This document shows positions 54,404 to 63,741 of a stretch of 64,000 nt of DNA, piece by piece. The notes beneath the pieces were generated by a model. The model made no database searches, was not told the origin of the DNA, and saw only the letters and a list, made by a program, of their open reading frames with translations. The position numbers and the translations under genes were made by a program. The stretch's first letter is position 1. Each line of letters begins with the position of its first letter. The DNA is from Paenarthrobacter sp. GOM3. Lineage in GTDB: Bacteria; Actinomycetota; Actinomycetes; Actinomycetales; Micrococcaceae. The stretch is taken from contig NZ_CP136562.1 of NCBI RefSeq assembly GCF_018215265.2, positions 2,480,001-2,544,000 of the forward strand, given 5' to 3'.

Positions 54404-55401
54404 GGGGTTGGCTCCTTCCGCAGCGACCGGCGCAGGTTCACGAGTTCAAAGAAGTGGCGCAGGGGTTCATGCGTCGCCAACAAGAACGCAGCCAGGGCGA
54501 ACAGCCAGTAGAGTTCCACCCGGCCCGGGCGGTCCCCGGTGGTGGTGGTCAAGTTTCCCAACTGGACGCCACGGAGGATGTCGGCGGCTGGCTCTGCGCC
54601 TGTCCGGTGGGCGTAGGGGACGTGGAGCTGATCGGCGGTTCGCCCGAGCTGTGCTTCGTCAATGCGGGACACAGCATCCTGCGCCGTGCCGGAACCCCGG
54701 TCCTTGACGTACGCCGCGCCACCGTCGGCCGATTCCCTCATCCGCCCGCCCTCGGCGGTACCGTAACCGAGGACTGCTCCCCCGGCAACGTTGGAGGCAT
54801 CCATGGGCGGGGGCGGCTCCGCGCTGGTATTTTCTCCGTCACCGGCGTAGAAAACCAGCGCCGGTCGTCCCGGATGGTGCTTCTGCGCGGCGTCGAGCCT
54901 GTCCTTCAGGAGCTGGGCTGCGATGGTGACGCTGCTACCCGACGCGTAGCGTGCCCTTTGCGATTGAAGCGTGGCCATGGCGGTCTGCAGTGCCGTGGCG
55001 TCCTGCGTGAGCGGCATCCGGACAGTCGCTTTGCTGTCAAAGGTGATCAGCGAAAATTTGGCTCCGGCAAGTTCCCGCGCGACTGCGGTCACGTCCTCTT
55101 TGACCCCGGCCAGACGCGTTTCGGTGCCGCGGTAATCCTCCGCGGCCATGCTGGTGCTGGTATCCACCACGAAGAAGACATCAATCTCCGACGAAGCGCT
55201 GACGGACTGACCGCCCATAAGGCCCGGCCGCATCGCCGCGACGAGAAGAAGCACGACGGCGGCACCCCGCAGGGCGGCGGGCCGCACCCTGCCGTGGGGC
55301 CGGGTTCCCCGCTGCCGGACCAGGGTCCAGGCGGTCAAAATGAGGATACCGAAGCCAGCCAACACTAGGACCGGCCAGGGCAGTATCGGTGCGAAGCTCA
55401 T
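54400..55401 (-). CDS. VWA domain membrane protein (BatB-like)
   Basis: The 333-residue protein has two N-terminal hydrophobic segments (PWPVLVLAGFGILILTAW; AALRGAAVVLLLVAAM), a von Willebrand factor A domain with a complete MIDAS start DTSTSM (Asp-x-Ser-x-Ser), and a C-terminal membrane segment (ELYWLFALAAFLLA). It is the second of two adjacent VWA genes; overlaps of 4 bases at each end show tight coupling. The partner MoxR is probably its chaperone. Confidence 0.85.
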   Translation of the reverse strand: MSFAPILPWPVLVLAGFGILILTAWTLVRQRGTRPHGRVRPAALRGAAVVLLLVAAMRPGLMGGQSVSASSEIDVFFVVDTSTSMAAEDYRGTETRLAGVKEDVTAVARELAGAKFSLITFDSKATVRMPLTQDATALQTAMATLQSQRARYASGSSVTIAAQLLKDRLDAAQKHHPGRPALVFYAGDGENTSAEPPPPMDASNVAGGAVLGYGTAEGGRMRESADGGAAYVKDRGSGTAQDAVSRIDEAQLGRTADQLHVPYAHRTGAEPAADILRGVQLGNLTTTTGDRPGRVELYWLFALAAFLLATHEPLRHFFELVNLRRSLRKEPTP

Positions 55402-56387
55402 GGTTCAAGCCGCCATCCAATGACCAGCATTCCGGCTCCCGCCATCAGGGCGATCCCGAGAGGCCACGCAGGCGTGTCCGTGACGACTGCCTGCGGGGCT
55501 GCGCGATAGCTGGTGGCTTCGGTTTCCTGCACTTCGCGGACGATGCCCGGTACCGCTTCGGGGCTGTCCAGTTTGTAGTAGGTCCCTCCCGTGCGCTCTG
55601 CTGCGGTCTTCAGTTGAGCTCCGGGCTGGTCGGTTTGCCCACCGTAGTCCACGTCCCCCGGGTTGAGGGCATGCACTTTGACGTTCTTGCCCGCAGCCAA
55701 CGCCGCGGCCTCCTCCAGGGTGAAGATCGGTTCGCCTGACAGGAAATTGTCCGTTGCCAGCACCACCGACCGCGAGCGCTTCGCTGTCCCCTGGTCACCA
55801 CCAGTGTCCGTATCCGGGAAACTCTGAACGCAGGAGGCCAGTCCGTCACCGATCAGGGACGAACCTTCGCCGTTCCAGGTGCCGTCGAAGAAGGATCCGG
55901 CCCCGTCGTCCAGGGCTTCCTTGGCGAGTTTGAGCTGTTCGGCGGCGTACTCGTAGTCGTCTGTGAGTGGAAACAGTTGAACGCTGCTGCTGTCGAAGAT
56001 GACCATGCCGATCCGTTCGCCGTCGAATTCCTTTGCTAGTTCCAGGAAAACGGCGGCAATGGCTGCGTCGGTGCCGGTCATGGACCCGGAAACGTCCAGG
56101 CAGAGCACGATGTCCCTGTTGCGGATTTCCGGCTGCTCGGTGGTCCGTTGGGTGGGCCTTGCTGCGGCAGTGGCGGTGGCGGCCAAAAATACTGTTCCCA
56201 AGACGACGGCGAGCGCCAGGCGTAGACGGCGCCGGCGCAGGGCCTGCTGGTATTCGGGGAGCCCGGTCAGCCGCTCGCCGTACGCCACGGCACGGGTGGG
56301 CATCGGTGGTCGGCGACGGTGCAGCCAGGCGGCGAGGACCACCACGGTTGCTGCGATGGGAAGGACCCACCAGTAGCTCAGTTCCAT
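55398..56387 (-). CDS. VWA domain membrane protein (BatA-like)
   Basis: The 329-residue product has an N-terminal segment (WVLPIAATVVVLAAWL), a second one (LRLALAVVLGTVFLAATATAA), a VWA domain with MIDAS residues DVSGSM followed by TGTDAAI, and a C-terminal membrane helix (PLGIALMAGAGMLVIGW). Together with the next VWA gene it forms the core of the moxR-linked operon; metal-dependent ligand binding outside the membrane is expected. It overlaps the upstream gene by 10 bases. Confidence 0.87.
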   Translation of the reverse strand: MELSYWWVLPIAATVVVLAAWLHRRRPPMPTRAVAYGERLTGLPEYQQALRRRRLRLALAVVLGTVFLAATATAAARPTQRTTEQPEIRNRDIVLCLDVSGSMTGTDAAIAAVFLELAKEFDGERIGMVIFDSSSVQLFPLTDDYEYAAEQLKLAKEALDDGAGSFFDGTWNGEGSSLIGDGLASCVQSFPDTDTGGDQGTAKRSRSVVLATDNFLSGEPIFTLEEAAALAAGKNVKVHALNPGDVDYGGQTDQPGAQLKTAAERTGGTYYKLDSPEAVPGIVREVQETEATSYRAAPQAVVTDTPAWPLGIALMAGAGMLVIGWRLEP

Positions 56388-56842
56388 TCGAGCACCACCT
56401 GGCGTGCGGCGGCTGCGGATTGGCTGACTGTTTGGGCGGGCAGCGGCGCAAATTCGTTGGGGTAGATCCGTGCGATCCCGTTTGCCAGGTCCGCCATCCC
56501 GTGGCGGCGAAGTTCTTCGAGCGTCATGGAGGTGATGGGTAGCCCCGTGGCGCTTCCGGCGAACTCGCGGACCAGGAAGCTTAGCCGTTGGTGGGCGTCA
56601 CGTTCCGGCAAGCGGCCGGCGTCGGCGTCTGATGCTGTGGCGTCGATCGCGGTGAGGCAGGTGCTGCGCAGTGCGTCCAGCGTGGGGCGTGCAACGGTGG
56701 GCTGGCGGGCAGGTGCTTTGGTGCGGGCAGGCCAGAGCACCCAGGCATACCAGGCTGCTACCAGGAGCAGCAGCAGTAGCCCCAGCCATAGCCAGAGCTG
56801 TTGGTAGTGGAGTGGGGCGTAGAATCCGGAGTCATCCTGCAC
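56378..56842 (-). CDS. Single-span membrane protein of the Bat-type operon (DUF4381-like position)
   Basis: The 154-residue protein has one strong membrane segment (LWLWLGLLLLLLVAAWYAWV) near its start and a soluble helical C-terminal domain with FLVREFAGSATGLPITSMTLEEL. Position between DUF58 and VWA genes is that of DUF4381 proteins, and the LVREFA/MTLEEL patterns agree with that family. GTG start; overlaps DUF58 by 11 bases. Confidence 0.7.
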   Translation of the reverse strand: MQDDSGFYAPLHYQQLWLWLGLLLLLLVAAWYAWVLWPARTKAPARQPTVARPTLDALRSTCLTAIDATASDADAGRLPERDAHQRLSFLVREFAGSATGLPITSMTLEELRRHGMADLANGIARIYPNEFAPLPAQTVSQSAAAARQVVLEWN

Positions 56843-57779
56843 GGCTGCCGCCTTTGGCGCGGTTTCCGGTCGTTGCGGCCCTGTTTCCGGTCGAGGCGCG
56901 GGAGCGGTGTTTTTCGAGGAGGGTGAAGATTGCGGTCAGGACCTGCTCGCTTCCACCGGCTTGTTCTTCGGCGATACCTAGGCGTCGGAAGGTATCCCGT
57001 CGCCGGCGTGTGCGTTCCTGGACGGCGGTGGCGTACGCGGCGCGCACCTTGCTATCCATTGCCAGGGGTGACGGGATTGTTTCCGCGGTCCGGACGTCGG
57101 TGCTGTCTTGGACGACGCTGCCCCCTGTAGGTGCCAGCTCGGCGTCCTGGATGGTGAGCCAGAGAACTTCGTGCCGGGCGCGGAGTCGTCGGAGCATCGC
57201 TTCCGTGGTGTCATCCGGGAGGAATTCATCGGCGACCACCACAATCAGCAGCCGTCCCTTCAGGTATCGCAGCACATAGTCGAGTTGCTTGGCTATCTTC
57301 CCGGCGGGGTTGTCCAGGGTTATCTGTGCATCGACGTCCCGTAGGAGGCGTTCCAAGTGTTCCTCGCCTGCGCGTGGAGGCACGTAGAGGGAGGCGGCTT
57401 CGTTGCCGTGCACCAGGCCCACATCGTCACCGTGGCGGCTGGCGAGATAGCCCATGACTCCCGCGGCGTGAACGGCGATGTCCTTCTTGGCTTCACCGGA
57501 GGAAGCCTCAGCGGCCATGTTCCGTCCGGTGTCCACCAGGAGCAGCACCGAATGGCGGCGAACAGCCACATAGCGCTTGATCAGGGGTGATCCGTGCCGG
57601 GCAGTAGCTTTCCAGTCGATGTCCCTGACTTCATCTCCCGGGACATAGGCGCGCAACTCGTCAAAGTCCAGGCTTCGGCCCTTGAAGACCGAGCCGTATT
57701 CGCCGTCGAGCAACGTGAGGGTGCGGCGATGCGCGAAGATGAACATCCTGGACTTCACGCGGCGGAGAAGGCTTGGCAA
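56832..57779 (-). CDS. DUF58 domain protein
   Basis: The 315-residue protein carries the DUF58 hallmark FDELRAYVPGDEVRDIDWKA with ARHGSPLIKRY, followed by a VWA-like fold with LLVDTGRNM. No membrane segment is present, unlike many DUF58 proteins. The start is a TTG at 57779, 11 bases after the moxR stop, with only a weak GGA. The C-terminal 45 residues are Arg/Gly/Ala-rich. Confidence 0.87.
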   Translation of the reverse strand: MPSLLRRVKSRMFIFAHRRTLTLLDGEYGSVFKGRSLDFDELRAYVPGDEVRDIDWKATARHGSPLIKRYVAVRRHSVLLLVDTGRNMAAEASSGEAKKDIAVHAAGVMGYLASRHGDDVGLVHGNEAASLYVPPRAGEEHLERLLRDVDAQITLDNPAGKIAKQLDYVLRYLKGRLLIVVVADEFLPDDTTEAMLRRLRARHEVLWLTIQDAELAPTGGSVVQDSTDVRTAETIPSPLAMDSKVRAAYATAVQERTRRRRDTFRRLGIAEEQAGGSEQVLTAIFTLLEKHRSRASTGNRAATTGNRAKGGSRAG

Positions 57780-57790
57780 TGGCTGGTCCG

Positions 57791-58798
57791 TTACGGCGTC
57801 TGGACCGACGCCAGGACGGCATCAATGACGGTTTCCACCGAGATGCCCTCCACTACGGCATCGAATCCGAGAATGATGCGGTGACGCAGGATGCGGTGGG
57901 CGAGGTTCTTGACGTCCTCCGGGATGACGTGGTCGCGGCCGTTGAGCAGGGCCAAGGCCCTTGCCGCCTGGCTGAAGGCGATGCTTGCCCGTGGACTGGC
58001 ACCGAACTCAACCAGGCCGGCAAGTTGGGGTTCCAGGTACTGGCTTGCGTTGCGGGTGACGTAGGCCAGTCCCACGATGTACCTGACAATGGCCGGATCG
58101 ATGTAAACCCTGCGCACCAGCTCCTGAACCTGGAGCACGGCATCCAACGATGCTGCAGCGGGCGGCTTCAGGTCAGGGTTGAACACGCCCGCATCGATCC
58201 GCCGGATCACTTCTGCTTCCTCGGCCGGGCTGGGGTAGTCCAGCACGTCCTTGAGCATGAACCTGTCCATCTGCGCCTCGGGAAGGCGGTAGGTTCCTTC
58301 CTGCTCAATGGGGTTCTGCGTTGCCAGCACCAGGAACGGCTTGGGCAGCGGATATGACTCACCGCCAATGGATGTCTGCCGTTCCTGCATGGCTTCCAAC
58401 ATGGCACTCTGTGTCTTTGCGCTGGATCTGTTGATCTCGTCAAGCAAAACGATGTTGGCGTGGACCGGGCCCAGCTGGGTGACGAAGGTCCCCTTCGCCG
58501 CGTCGAAGATCTGCGTCCCGGCGATGTCGCTGGGAAGAAGGTCCGGCGTGCATTGGATGCGGCGGAACTCTGCGCTGACCGATTCGGCTATGGCTTGGGC
58601 CGCGGTGGTTTTCGCAAGACCCGGGACGCTCTCAAGAAGCACGTGACCGCCGGTCAGGAGCCCGATGACCAAGGTCTCGCGCAACCTGGTTTGGCCCACC
58701 ACTTTGTTTTCGAAGCTGCGGACAATGCTGCCCACGAGTTGCTGGGCACGGGCCATGTCCGGGGCATCAATGCCGGCCGTGGCTGTGGTCTGTTGCAC
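57791..58798 (-). CDS. moxR: MoxR family AAA+ ATPase
   Basis: MoxR ATPases act as chaperones for VWA-domain proteins. The 335 residues show Walker A LLESVPGLAKTTAAQAIA, Walker B NIVLLDEINR, the sensor 1 segment LVLATQNPIEQEGTYRLPEAQ, and the C-terminal lid with GASPRASIAFSQAARALALL. It heads moxR-DUF58-DUF4381-VWA-VWA-TPR. The GTG start at 58798 has AGGAG about 8 bases upstream. Confidence 0.94.
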   Translation of the reverse strand: MQQTTATAGIDAPDMARAQQLVGSIVRSFENKVVGQTRLRETLVIGLLTGGHVLLESVPGLAKTTAAQAIAESVSAEFRRIQCTPDLLPSDIAGTQIFDAAKGTFVTQLGPVHANIVLLDEINRSSAKTQSAMLEAMQERQTSIGGESYPLPKPFLVLATQNPIEQEGTYRLPEAQMDRFMLKDVLDYPSPAEEAEVIRRIDAGVFNPDLKPPAAASLDAVLQVQELVRRVYIDPAIVRYIVGLAYVTRNASQYLEPQLAGLVEFGASPRASIAFSQAARALALLNGRDHVIPEDVKNLAHRILRHRIILGFDAVVEGISVETVIDAVLASVQTP

Positions 58799-58895
58799 TC
58801 GTGGTCTCCTCGCTGGCGTTGTTTGGCCACTCTATCCAAGTCGGGCCCCGGAAAAGCCGCAATGGGTAGCCCTCCCCATGCGGACGCCACGGGTC

Positions 58896-58901
58896 TATCC
58901 T
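58896..58901 (+). promoter_or_regulatory. -10 element (TATCCT) of the 67-codon gene
   Basis: TATCCT, 6 bases, then ATG at 58908; leaderless arrangement, divergent from moxR. Confidence 0.5.
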
Positions 58902-58907
58902 TTTGCC

Positions 58908-59111
58908 ATGCATCAGCTACCAGCCGCCTACCAGAACTACCTCGCAAGCCAAACCCAGCATGTTGTGGACGCGGTGCGCCCGGTCCTGCTGCAGTCCGCA
59001 GCGGACCAACGCCACGGAGTCCGGATCGTCTACAACACGGGCTCCACGGGCCACCAAGCCCATTTGGACGAGTCGATACCTTACGGCGAAATCATCGAGG
59101 ATATCGACTGA
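58908..59111 (+). CDS. Small hypothetical protein, 67 residues
   Basis: Acidic small protein beginning MHQLPAAYQNYLASQTQHVV and ending IPYGEIIEDID. The N-terminal half is helical, the C-terminal half seems beta-rich. I do not recognise a domain. The frame opens far upstream over moxR, but the ATG at 58908 has TATCCT 6 bases before it, which supports a leaderless start. It converges on the second ABC permease. Confidence 0.6.
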   Translation: MHQLPAAYQNYLASQTQHVVDAVRPVLLQSAADQRHGVRIVYNTGSTGHQAHLDESIPYGEIIEDID

Positions 59112-59138
59112 TCCCCCGCTGCGTCCCCGGTGGCCGCG

Positions 59139-60011
59139 CTACCCTTTCATGGCGCCGGACAGGGCAAACGAGTTCCCCATGCCCCGGGACACCAGGGCAT
59201 ACAGGACCAGCACCGGAACTGAATACAGGATCGAAAAAGCCGCCAGCTGCCCGTAGGCTATGGCGCCGTGCTGGCCAAAGAAGCTGAAGATCGACACCGA
59301 TGCCGGTTGCTTTCCCGTGGACAGCAGCAGGATAAAGGGGACGAAGAAGTTCCCCCACGCCTGGATGAACACGAAGATCGACACCACGCCCAGGCCCTGC
59401 CTCATCAGGGGCAGCACGATGGTGCGCAACGCCACCAAGGGCGATGCACCGTCGATCCAGGCGGCCTCCTCAAGTTCCAGGGGAACCGAGTCCATGAAGT
59501 TCTTCGTCATCCAGATCGCCATGGGCAAGGTGGTGGTGGCCATGAAAAAGATGGTCGCAGCCATGGAATCAAGCAGGTGCAGCTGGACGAACAGACCGTA
59601 GACCGGAACCATGATGGCGGTCACGGGCAACGATGTACCGAACAGGACCGTATAGAGGAACGGCTTGTTAAACCGTGACTGGTACCGGGACAACGGGTAG
59701 GCCGCCAGGACCGCAGCCAACACGTTCACCAGTGCGGTGCCGGCCGAGAGCAGGAAACTGTTGGCAAGGGGCCGGAACAACAGCTCTGGAGTCAGTACGG
59801 CACGAAAATTATCCAACGACGGCGTTTCGGGCACCTTGGCCTGGTAGCTGGCTTGGGGATCGACGGCGGCAAGCACCAACCACAGCAAAGGCACCACGAA
59901 ACACACCCCGACAAGGGCCAAGGCGATATCCGCACCCAGCTTCGCCCGACGGCGTGAGCCGGTTCCCGGCGTCGTACGCTTTGTCGCCGATGGCGCCCGC
60001 AGCTGGCTCAT
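59139..60011 (-). CDS. Carbohydrate ABC transporter permease (MalG-like)
   Basis: Second permease of a CUT1-type sugar importer. The 290-residue protein has six predicted membrane segments and the EAA loop EEAAWIDGASPLVALRTIVL that contacts the ATPase. Typical MalG features are SLDNFRAVLT and the C-terminal GAMKG. It overlaps the first permease by 4 bases. No ATPase gene is in the window, so it likely uses a shared MsiK-type ATPase. Confidence 0.93.
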   Translation of the reverse strand: MSQLRAPSATKRTTPGTGSRRRAKLGADIALALVGVCFVVPLLWLVLAAVDPQASYQAKVPETPSLDNFRAVLTPELLFRPLANSFLLSAGTALVNVLAAVLAAYPLSRYQSRFNKPFLYTVLFGTSLPVTAIMVPVYGLFVQLHLLDSMAATIFFMATTTLPMAIWMTKNFMDSVPLELEEAAWIDGASPLVALRTIVLPLMRQGLGVVSIFVFIQAWGNFFVPFILLLSTGKQPASVSIFSFFGQHGAIAYGQLAAFSILYSVPVLVLYALVSRGMGNSFALSGAMKG

Positions 60012-60877
60012 GCGCGCTTATCCCGCAGGAGCTGTACGTACACCGCGCCAAAAACCATGCCCAACACGATCAGCACGGAAGCCACCGCCGTTCCATAACC
60101 GATGTCACCGAACTTGAAAGCCTCCTGGTAGGCCAGCACCGGCAGGGTAGTGCTGGCGTTGGCTGGTCCCCCGGCTGTCATCACCCAGATCAGGGTGAAG
60201 ACAGCGAGGGTTTGCAGCGTGATCAGCATCAGGTTGGTGGCTATGCTGCTCCGGATCAGCGGGAGGGTAATGAATGCCAGGCGCTGCCAACCCCTGGCTC
60301 CGTCCATCAGGGCTGCCTCGGTGACGTCCCGGGGAATGTCCGCCAGCGCGGCCCGGTACACCAGCATGGAGAAGGCCGTGCCGCGCCAGGTATTTGCAAG
60401 GATGATCGCCACCATGGGGAAGGAATACAGCCAATCCGGGCCCTGGATGCCCACGCCACCCAGGATCTGGTTGAGCGTCCCGTCCCGGTTGAAGTAGGCG
60501 TAAGCGGCAAAGGCTGCAACGATCTCCGGAAGCACCCAGGCCGCCACCACCACCGTTCCCACCCATGACGACACGACGCGGCGCGAGCGGGTCATCAGCA
60601 GTGCTATCAGCAAGCCCAAGGCGCTCTGGCCAATCACGGCCGATGCCATGACGAACACCACTGTCAGCCAAGCGGCCAAGGGAAAGGAGTCATCACCAGC
60701 CATTCGGGCGTAGTTGTCCACGCCCACCCACTGGGGGTCCCTGGCTCCTTTCCCGGACAAGGCAGCGTCGGTGAATGATGCGTAGAACGACCACACCACC
60801 GGAGCCAGCAGGAACACCATCAGCAGCACGATGGAGGGGACCACTGGCAGGAGCCGCAGGAAGCGGCGGATCCTCAT
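60008..60877 (-). CDS. Carbohydrate ABC transporter permease (MalF-like)
   Basis: First permease of the same importer. The 289 residues include an N-terminal segment (LLPVVPSIVLLMVFLLAPVVW), about five further membrane helices, and the EAA loop TEAALMDGARGWQRLAFITL. Overlaps of 4 bases with the binding-protein gene and with the second permease show a single translation-coupled operon. Confidence 0.93.
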   Translation of the reverse strand: MRIRRFLRLLPVVPSIVLLMVFLLAPVVWSFYASFTDAALSGKGARDPQWVGVDNYARMAGDDSFPLAAWLTVVFVMASAVIGQSALGLLIALLMTRSRRVVSSWVGTVVVAAWVLPEIVAAFAAYAYFNRDGTLNQILGGVGIQGPDWLYSFPMVAIILANTWRGTAFSMLVYRAALADIPRDVTEAALMDGARGWQRLAFITLPLIRSSIATNLMLITLQTLAVFTLIWVMTAGGPANASTTLPVLAYQEAFKFGDIGYGTAVASVLIVLGMVFGAVYVQLLRDKRA

Positions 60878-62259
60878 TTCTCCAAAACCTTGTCCTCCCC
60901 TACCAGCTTGCGGAGGGCGGCGTCGTAGTCGGCTGCGGCATCTTCGGGGCTCTTCTTTCCGGTGATCACGGCTTCCGTGGCTTCCTGCACGGCAGTTGAA
61001 ATCCTCGGGTAGTCAGCCGTCGCGGGCCGGTAGTGTGTCACTTTGACCAGGTCCGAGACGTCCTTCACGAACGGGTTGGCGGCCAGGTACCCGGGGTCAG
61101 TTGCGACATCAGTCCGAACGGCGATCTGGGAGTTGTTGATGTCGTAGGACAGCGCGTTTTTCTTGTTCAGGACCGTAGTGAGGAACGTGAAGGACAGTTC
61201 GGGGTTCTTGCTTTTCGCTCCCACGGCCAGAGTCCAACCACCGGACATGCTCACCCCGCCGGGTTCCTGCCCCTTTTGAGTGGGGAACATCGCGGCTGCC
61301 ATGTCCTGTTCGTAGCCGGGCCATTCGTAGGCTCCGCCCTTCTGCCAGAACGACGGCGCGTAGGAGCCTTCCACTGTGGCACCCAGTTTGCCCTGCGGGA
61401 ACCATTCGCCAAAGACCTTCTTCCAGACATTTGCGTCCAGGGCCTCGGCCGGGCTGACAGCGAGCTTCTCGTCATACAGCGTTTTCAGGAAGGCCAGGGA
61501 GTCAGTGAATCCCTGCGAACCAACCACCCATTTTTTCTCCCGCTCGTCGTACAGGGTGCTGTCCGTTCCATACAGCAGTTCGTAGAACCCTTGCATGACT
61601 GTCCCCTCACCGGTTGCCTTTCCGGCGTACACGTTGAAGGGGATGGCTTCTGCGTCCGCGGCCTTGATGGCGCGGGCTGTGGCCAGGATGTCCTCCCAGT
61701 TTTTGGGTTGCCACGGCACAGGGATGCCGGCCTTCCGGAAGACGGCTTTGTTGTACCAGATGGCACGCGTGTCGGTGCCAAGGGGCACTGCGTAGATGGC
61801 GCCGTCGTCGGCTCGTCCTGCTTCCTTTGCCGCCTCGTCGAACGCGGACCACTCGCCCCATTTCGCGAGGTAACTGTCCAGGTTGAGGAGGTAGCCGGCG
61901 TCGACGTCCGAACGAACCTTGAAAGTATCTTCGTAGAAGACGTCCGGGGCCGTATCGGTCGAACGCTGTGCCAGGGCCAGTTTGGTCCCATAATCGTCGT
62001 CATTGGCCTGGATCGGCTGGAGGTCGACGGTCACCCCGGAATTGGCGGCTTCGAATTCCTTCTTGGCATCCTGCATGACCGCGTCCAGCGCCGTGAAGGA
62101 ATCGGTTTTTTGGTACACGATCTTCAGGGTCTTGTTCCCGGCTGCATCAGGTGTGGGTGAGCACGACGTCGCCGCTGCAAGGACAGCGGCGACGGAGAGC
62201 ATGGCGGCAGATCGGTAAAGGGCAGTTCTTGCCCGGAAGGTCTTTGTTCGGCGGCCCAT
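60874..62259 (-). CDS. Sugar-binding lipoprotein of the ABC importer
   Basis: The 461-residue extracellular solute-binding protein (family 1) has a lipoprotein signal (AMLSVAAVLAAATSCSP, Cys as lipid anchor; the -3 residue Ala is less usual than Leu) and a mature part with AANSGVTVDLQPIQANDDDY, ENWEDILATARAIKAAD and GGWTLAVGAKSKNPELSF, all typical of CUT1 binding proteins. The ATG at 62259 has TTGGAG just upstream; a longer frame lacks support. The sugar cannot be inferred from sequence. It lies 100 bases after the ROK regulator. Confidence 0.92.
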   Translation of the reverse strand: MGRRTKTFRARTALYRSAAMLSVAAVLAAATSCSPTPDAAGNKTLKIVYQKTDSFTALDAVMQDAKKEFEAANSGVTVDLQPIQANDDDYGTKLALAQRSTDTAPDVFYEDTFKVRSDVDAGYLLNLDSYLAKWGEWSAFDEAAKEAGRADDGAIYAVPLGTDTRAIWYNKAVFRKAGIPVPWQPKNWEDILATARAIKAADAEAIPFNVYAGKATGEGTVMQGFYELLYGTDSTLYDEREKKWVVGSQGFTDSLAFLKTLYDEKLAVSPAEALDANVWKKVFGEWFPQGKLGATVEGSYAPSFWQKGGAYEWPGYEQDMAAAMFPTQKGQEPGGVSMSGGWTLAVGAKSKNPELSFTFLTTVLNKKNALSYDINNSQIAVRTDVATDPGYLAANPFVKDVSDLVKVTHYRPATADYPRISTAVQEATEAVITGKKSPEDAAADYDAALRKLVGEDKVLEK

Positions 62260-62359
62260 GAGGCTCCAATCGGTCGAAGGTGGCTGCAAGCCAGCACTTC
62301 ACCGTGACACCCATGCGACGTGGCCCAGCCTTGCGGATATTCAGTTGTCCTGCTTGGCT

Positions 62360-63610
62360 TTAGCCCTCCAGCAGGAGCCTTTGCGCCCGCGGGGCGAGCA
62401 TGTGTTCCAGGACCAGGCACGCAGCACCGATCGCGCCGACGTCTTCGCCGACCCCTGTGCCTACCACTTCAAGCCCATGGATCATGCGGGCTGCGTTGTT
62501 CCGTTCCAACAACGCCGGCACCCGTTCCATGAAGTACGGCGACATCCGGCCCCAGAACGGGCCGCCAAAGACCACCCGCTCCACGTCCAACGTGTTGGCT
62601 ACGACGGATACCGCCCGGGCCACGAGGGTGGCCGACTTGTCCAGGATCGCAATGGCCCTGGCGTCACCGGCATCGGCTTTGTCGCACAACTCGGCGAACC
62701 GCTCCTGGACTTCCGGGCCGTCCGTTCCCTGGCGGTTCCCGTCGAGCACGCCGGCTTCTTCAGCTTCGGCAACAAGAACCTGCGGGATGCTGGAGGACTT
62801 GACGCATCCGCGCTGGCCGCAATCGCACAGGGGACCGTCGGGATCCACCACGATGTGGCCGATTTCGCCTGCGTTGCCGGACGTGCCTCGAACGACTTCG
62901 TCATTGAGGACAATGCCGCAGCCGATACCGGTTCCCATGTACATGAAGATAAAGCTGCCTGCGCCACTGGCGCCGCCCGCCCACGTCTCAGCAACCGCTG
63001 CACTGGTGACATCCTTGTCCACCAAGGTCTCCAGGCCGGTGGCCTCAGTCAACGCTTCGCGGATGCGTACCCTGTTCCAGCGTGTCAGGAGCGGAGGGTC
63101 CACCACCGAGCCCTCATCGAGGTCGATCGGACCAGGAACCGCAACGCCGAGTCCGGCGATCTTGGACGCGTCCACGCCTGACTCCTGGATGAGGATGTCG
63201 ATTTGCGCTGCAATGCTGGTGATCACGTCCGCCGGGTCGCCCCCCGGGGTGGCCATGCGTGAATGCCTGACGACATCGCCCAGCAGGTCCAGGACCACAA
63301 AAGTAATGACGGCCGGGTCCAGGTGCACGCCCACGGCGTACATCCCGGCGGGGTTCAGGCGCAGGATGGTCCGGGGCTTACCCGGGCCCGAACCTTCTTT
63401 GCCGGCCTCCATGATGAGCTGCTGGTCAAGGAGTCGCCGGGAAATGTTGGATATGGTTTGCGGCGAAAGCCCAACAATTTGCGCCAGTTCAACGCGGCTG
63501 AGCCCTCCCGAGGATCGCCGGATCGCCTCCAGGATGACGGTGAGGTTGAAGTCCCCCATCCTGGGTAGGTTCGTTCCGCGCCTAGGTGTCGGCTGCCGGA
63601 TCTCAGTCAC
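62360..63610 (-). CDS. ROK family transcriptional regulator
   Basis: The 416-residue protein joins an N-terminal winged helix (RVELAQIVGLSPQTISNISR) to a ROK sugar-kinase-like domain with GLGVAVPGPIDLDEG, FMYMGTGIGCGIV and the zinc-binding GEIGHIVVDPDGPLCDCGQRGC (Cys-x-Cys-Gly-x2-Gly-Cys). Such proteins (XylR/NagC type) repress sugar uptake genes and release DNA on binding the sugar. It heads the transporter operon, so self-regulation of the operon is likely. The GTG start at 63610 has GAGGGG 6 bases upstream. Confidence 0.92.
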   Translation of the reverse strand: MTEIRQPTPRRGTNLPRMGDFNLTVILEAIRRSSGGLSRVELAQIVGLSPQTISNISRRLLDQQLIMEAGKEGSGPGKPRTILRLNPAGMYAVGVHLDPAVITFVVLDLLGDVVRHSRMATPGGDPADVITSIAAQIDILIQESGVDASKIAGLGVAVPGPIDLDEGSVVDPPLLTRWNRVRIREALTEATGLETLVDKDVTSAAVAETWAGGASGAGSFIFMYMGTGIGCGIVLNDEVVRGTSGNAGEIGHIVVDPDGPLCDCGQRGCVKSSSIPQVLVAEAEEAGVLDGNRQGTDGPEVQERFAELCDKADAGDARAIAILDKSATLVARAVSVVANTLDVERVVFGGPFWGRMSPYFMERVPALLERNNAARMIHGLEVVGTGVGEDVGAIGAACLVLEHMLAPRAQRLLLEG

Positions 63611-63741
63611 TGATGCCCCTCGTCATTGGAAAAACGTCGTCAATTAAGTCTGTCTGAATCGTACGATACCCACGCCACCACCGATACGAGCACACGCAGG
63701 CGAGGGGGTCAGGGCTTGGTAACGATGAGCCGGACACGCCC

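Noticed and set aside
63611-63741. Possible small gene between the ROK regulator and the methyltransferase
   Set aside because: The available frames have no start with a ribosome-binding site; the stretch is better read as the ROK promoter region.
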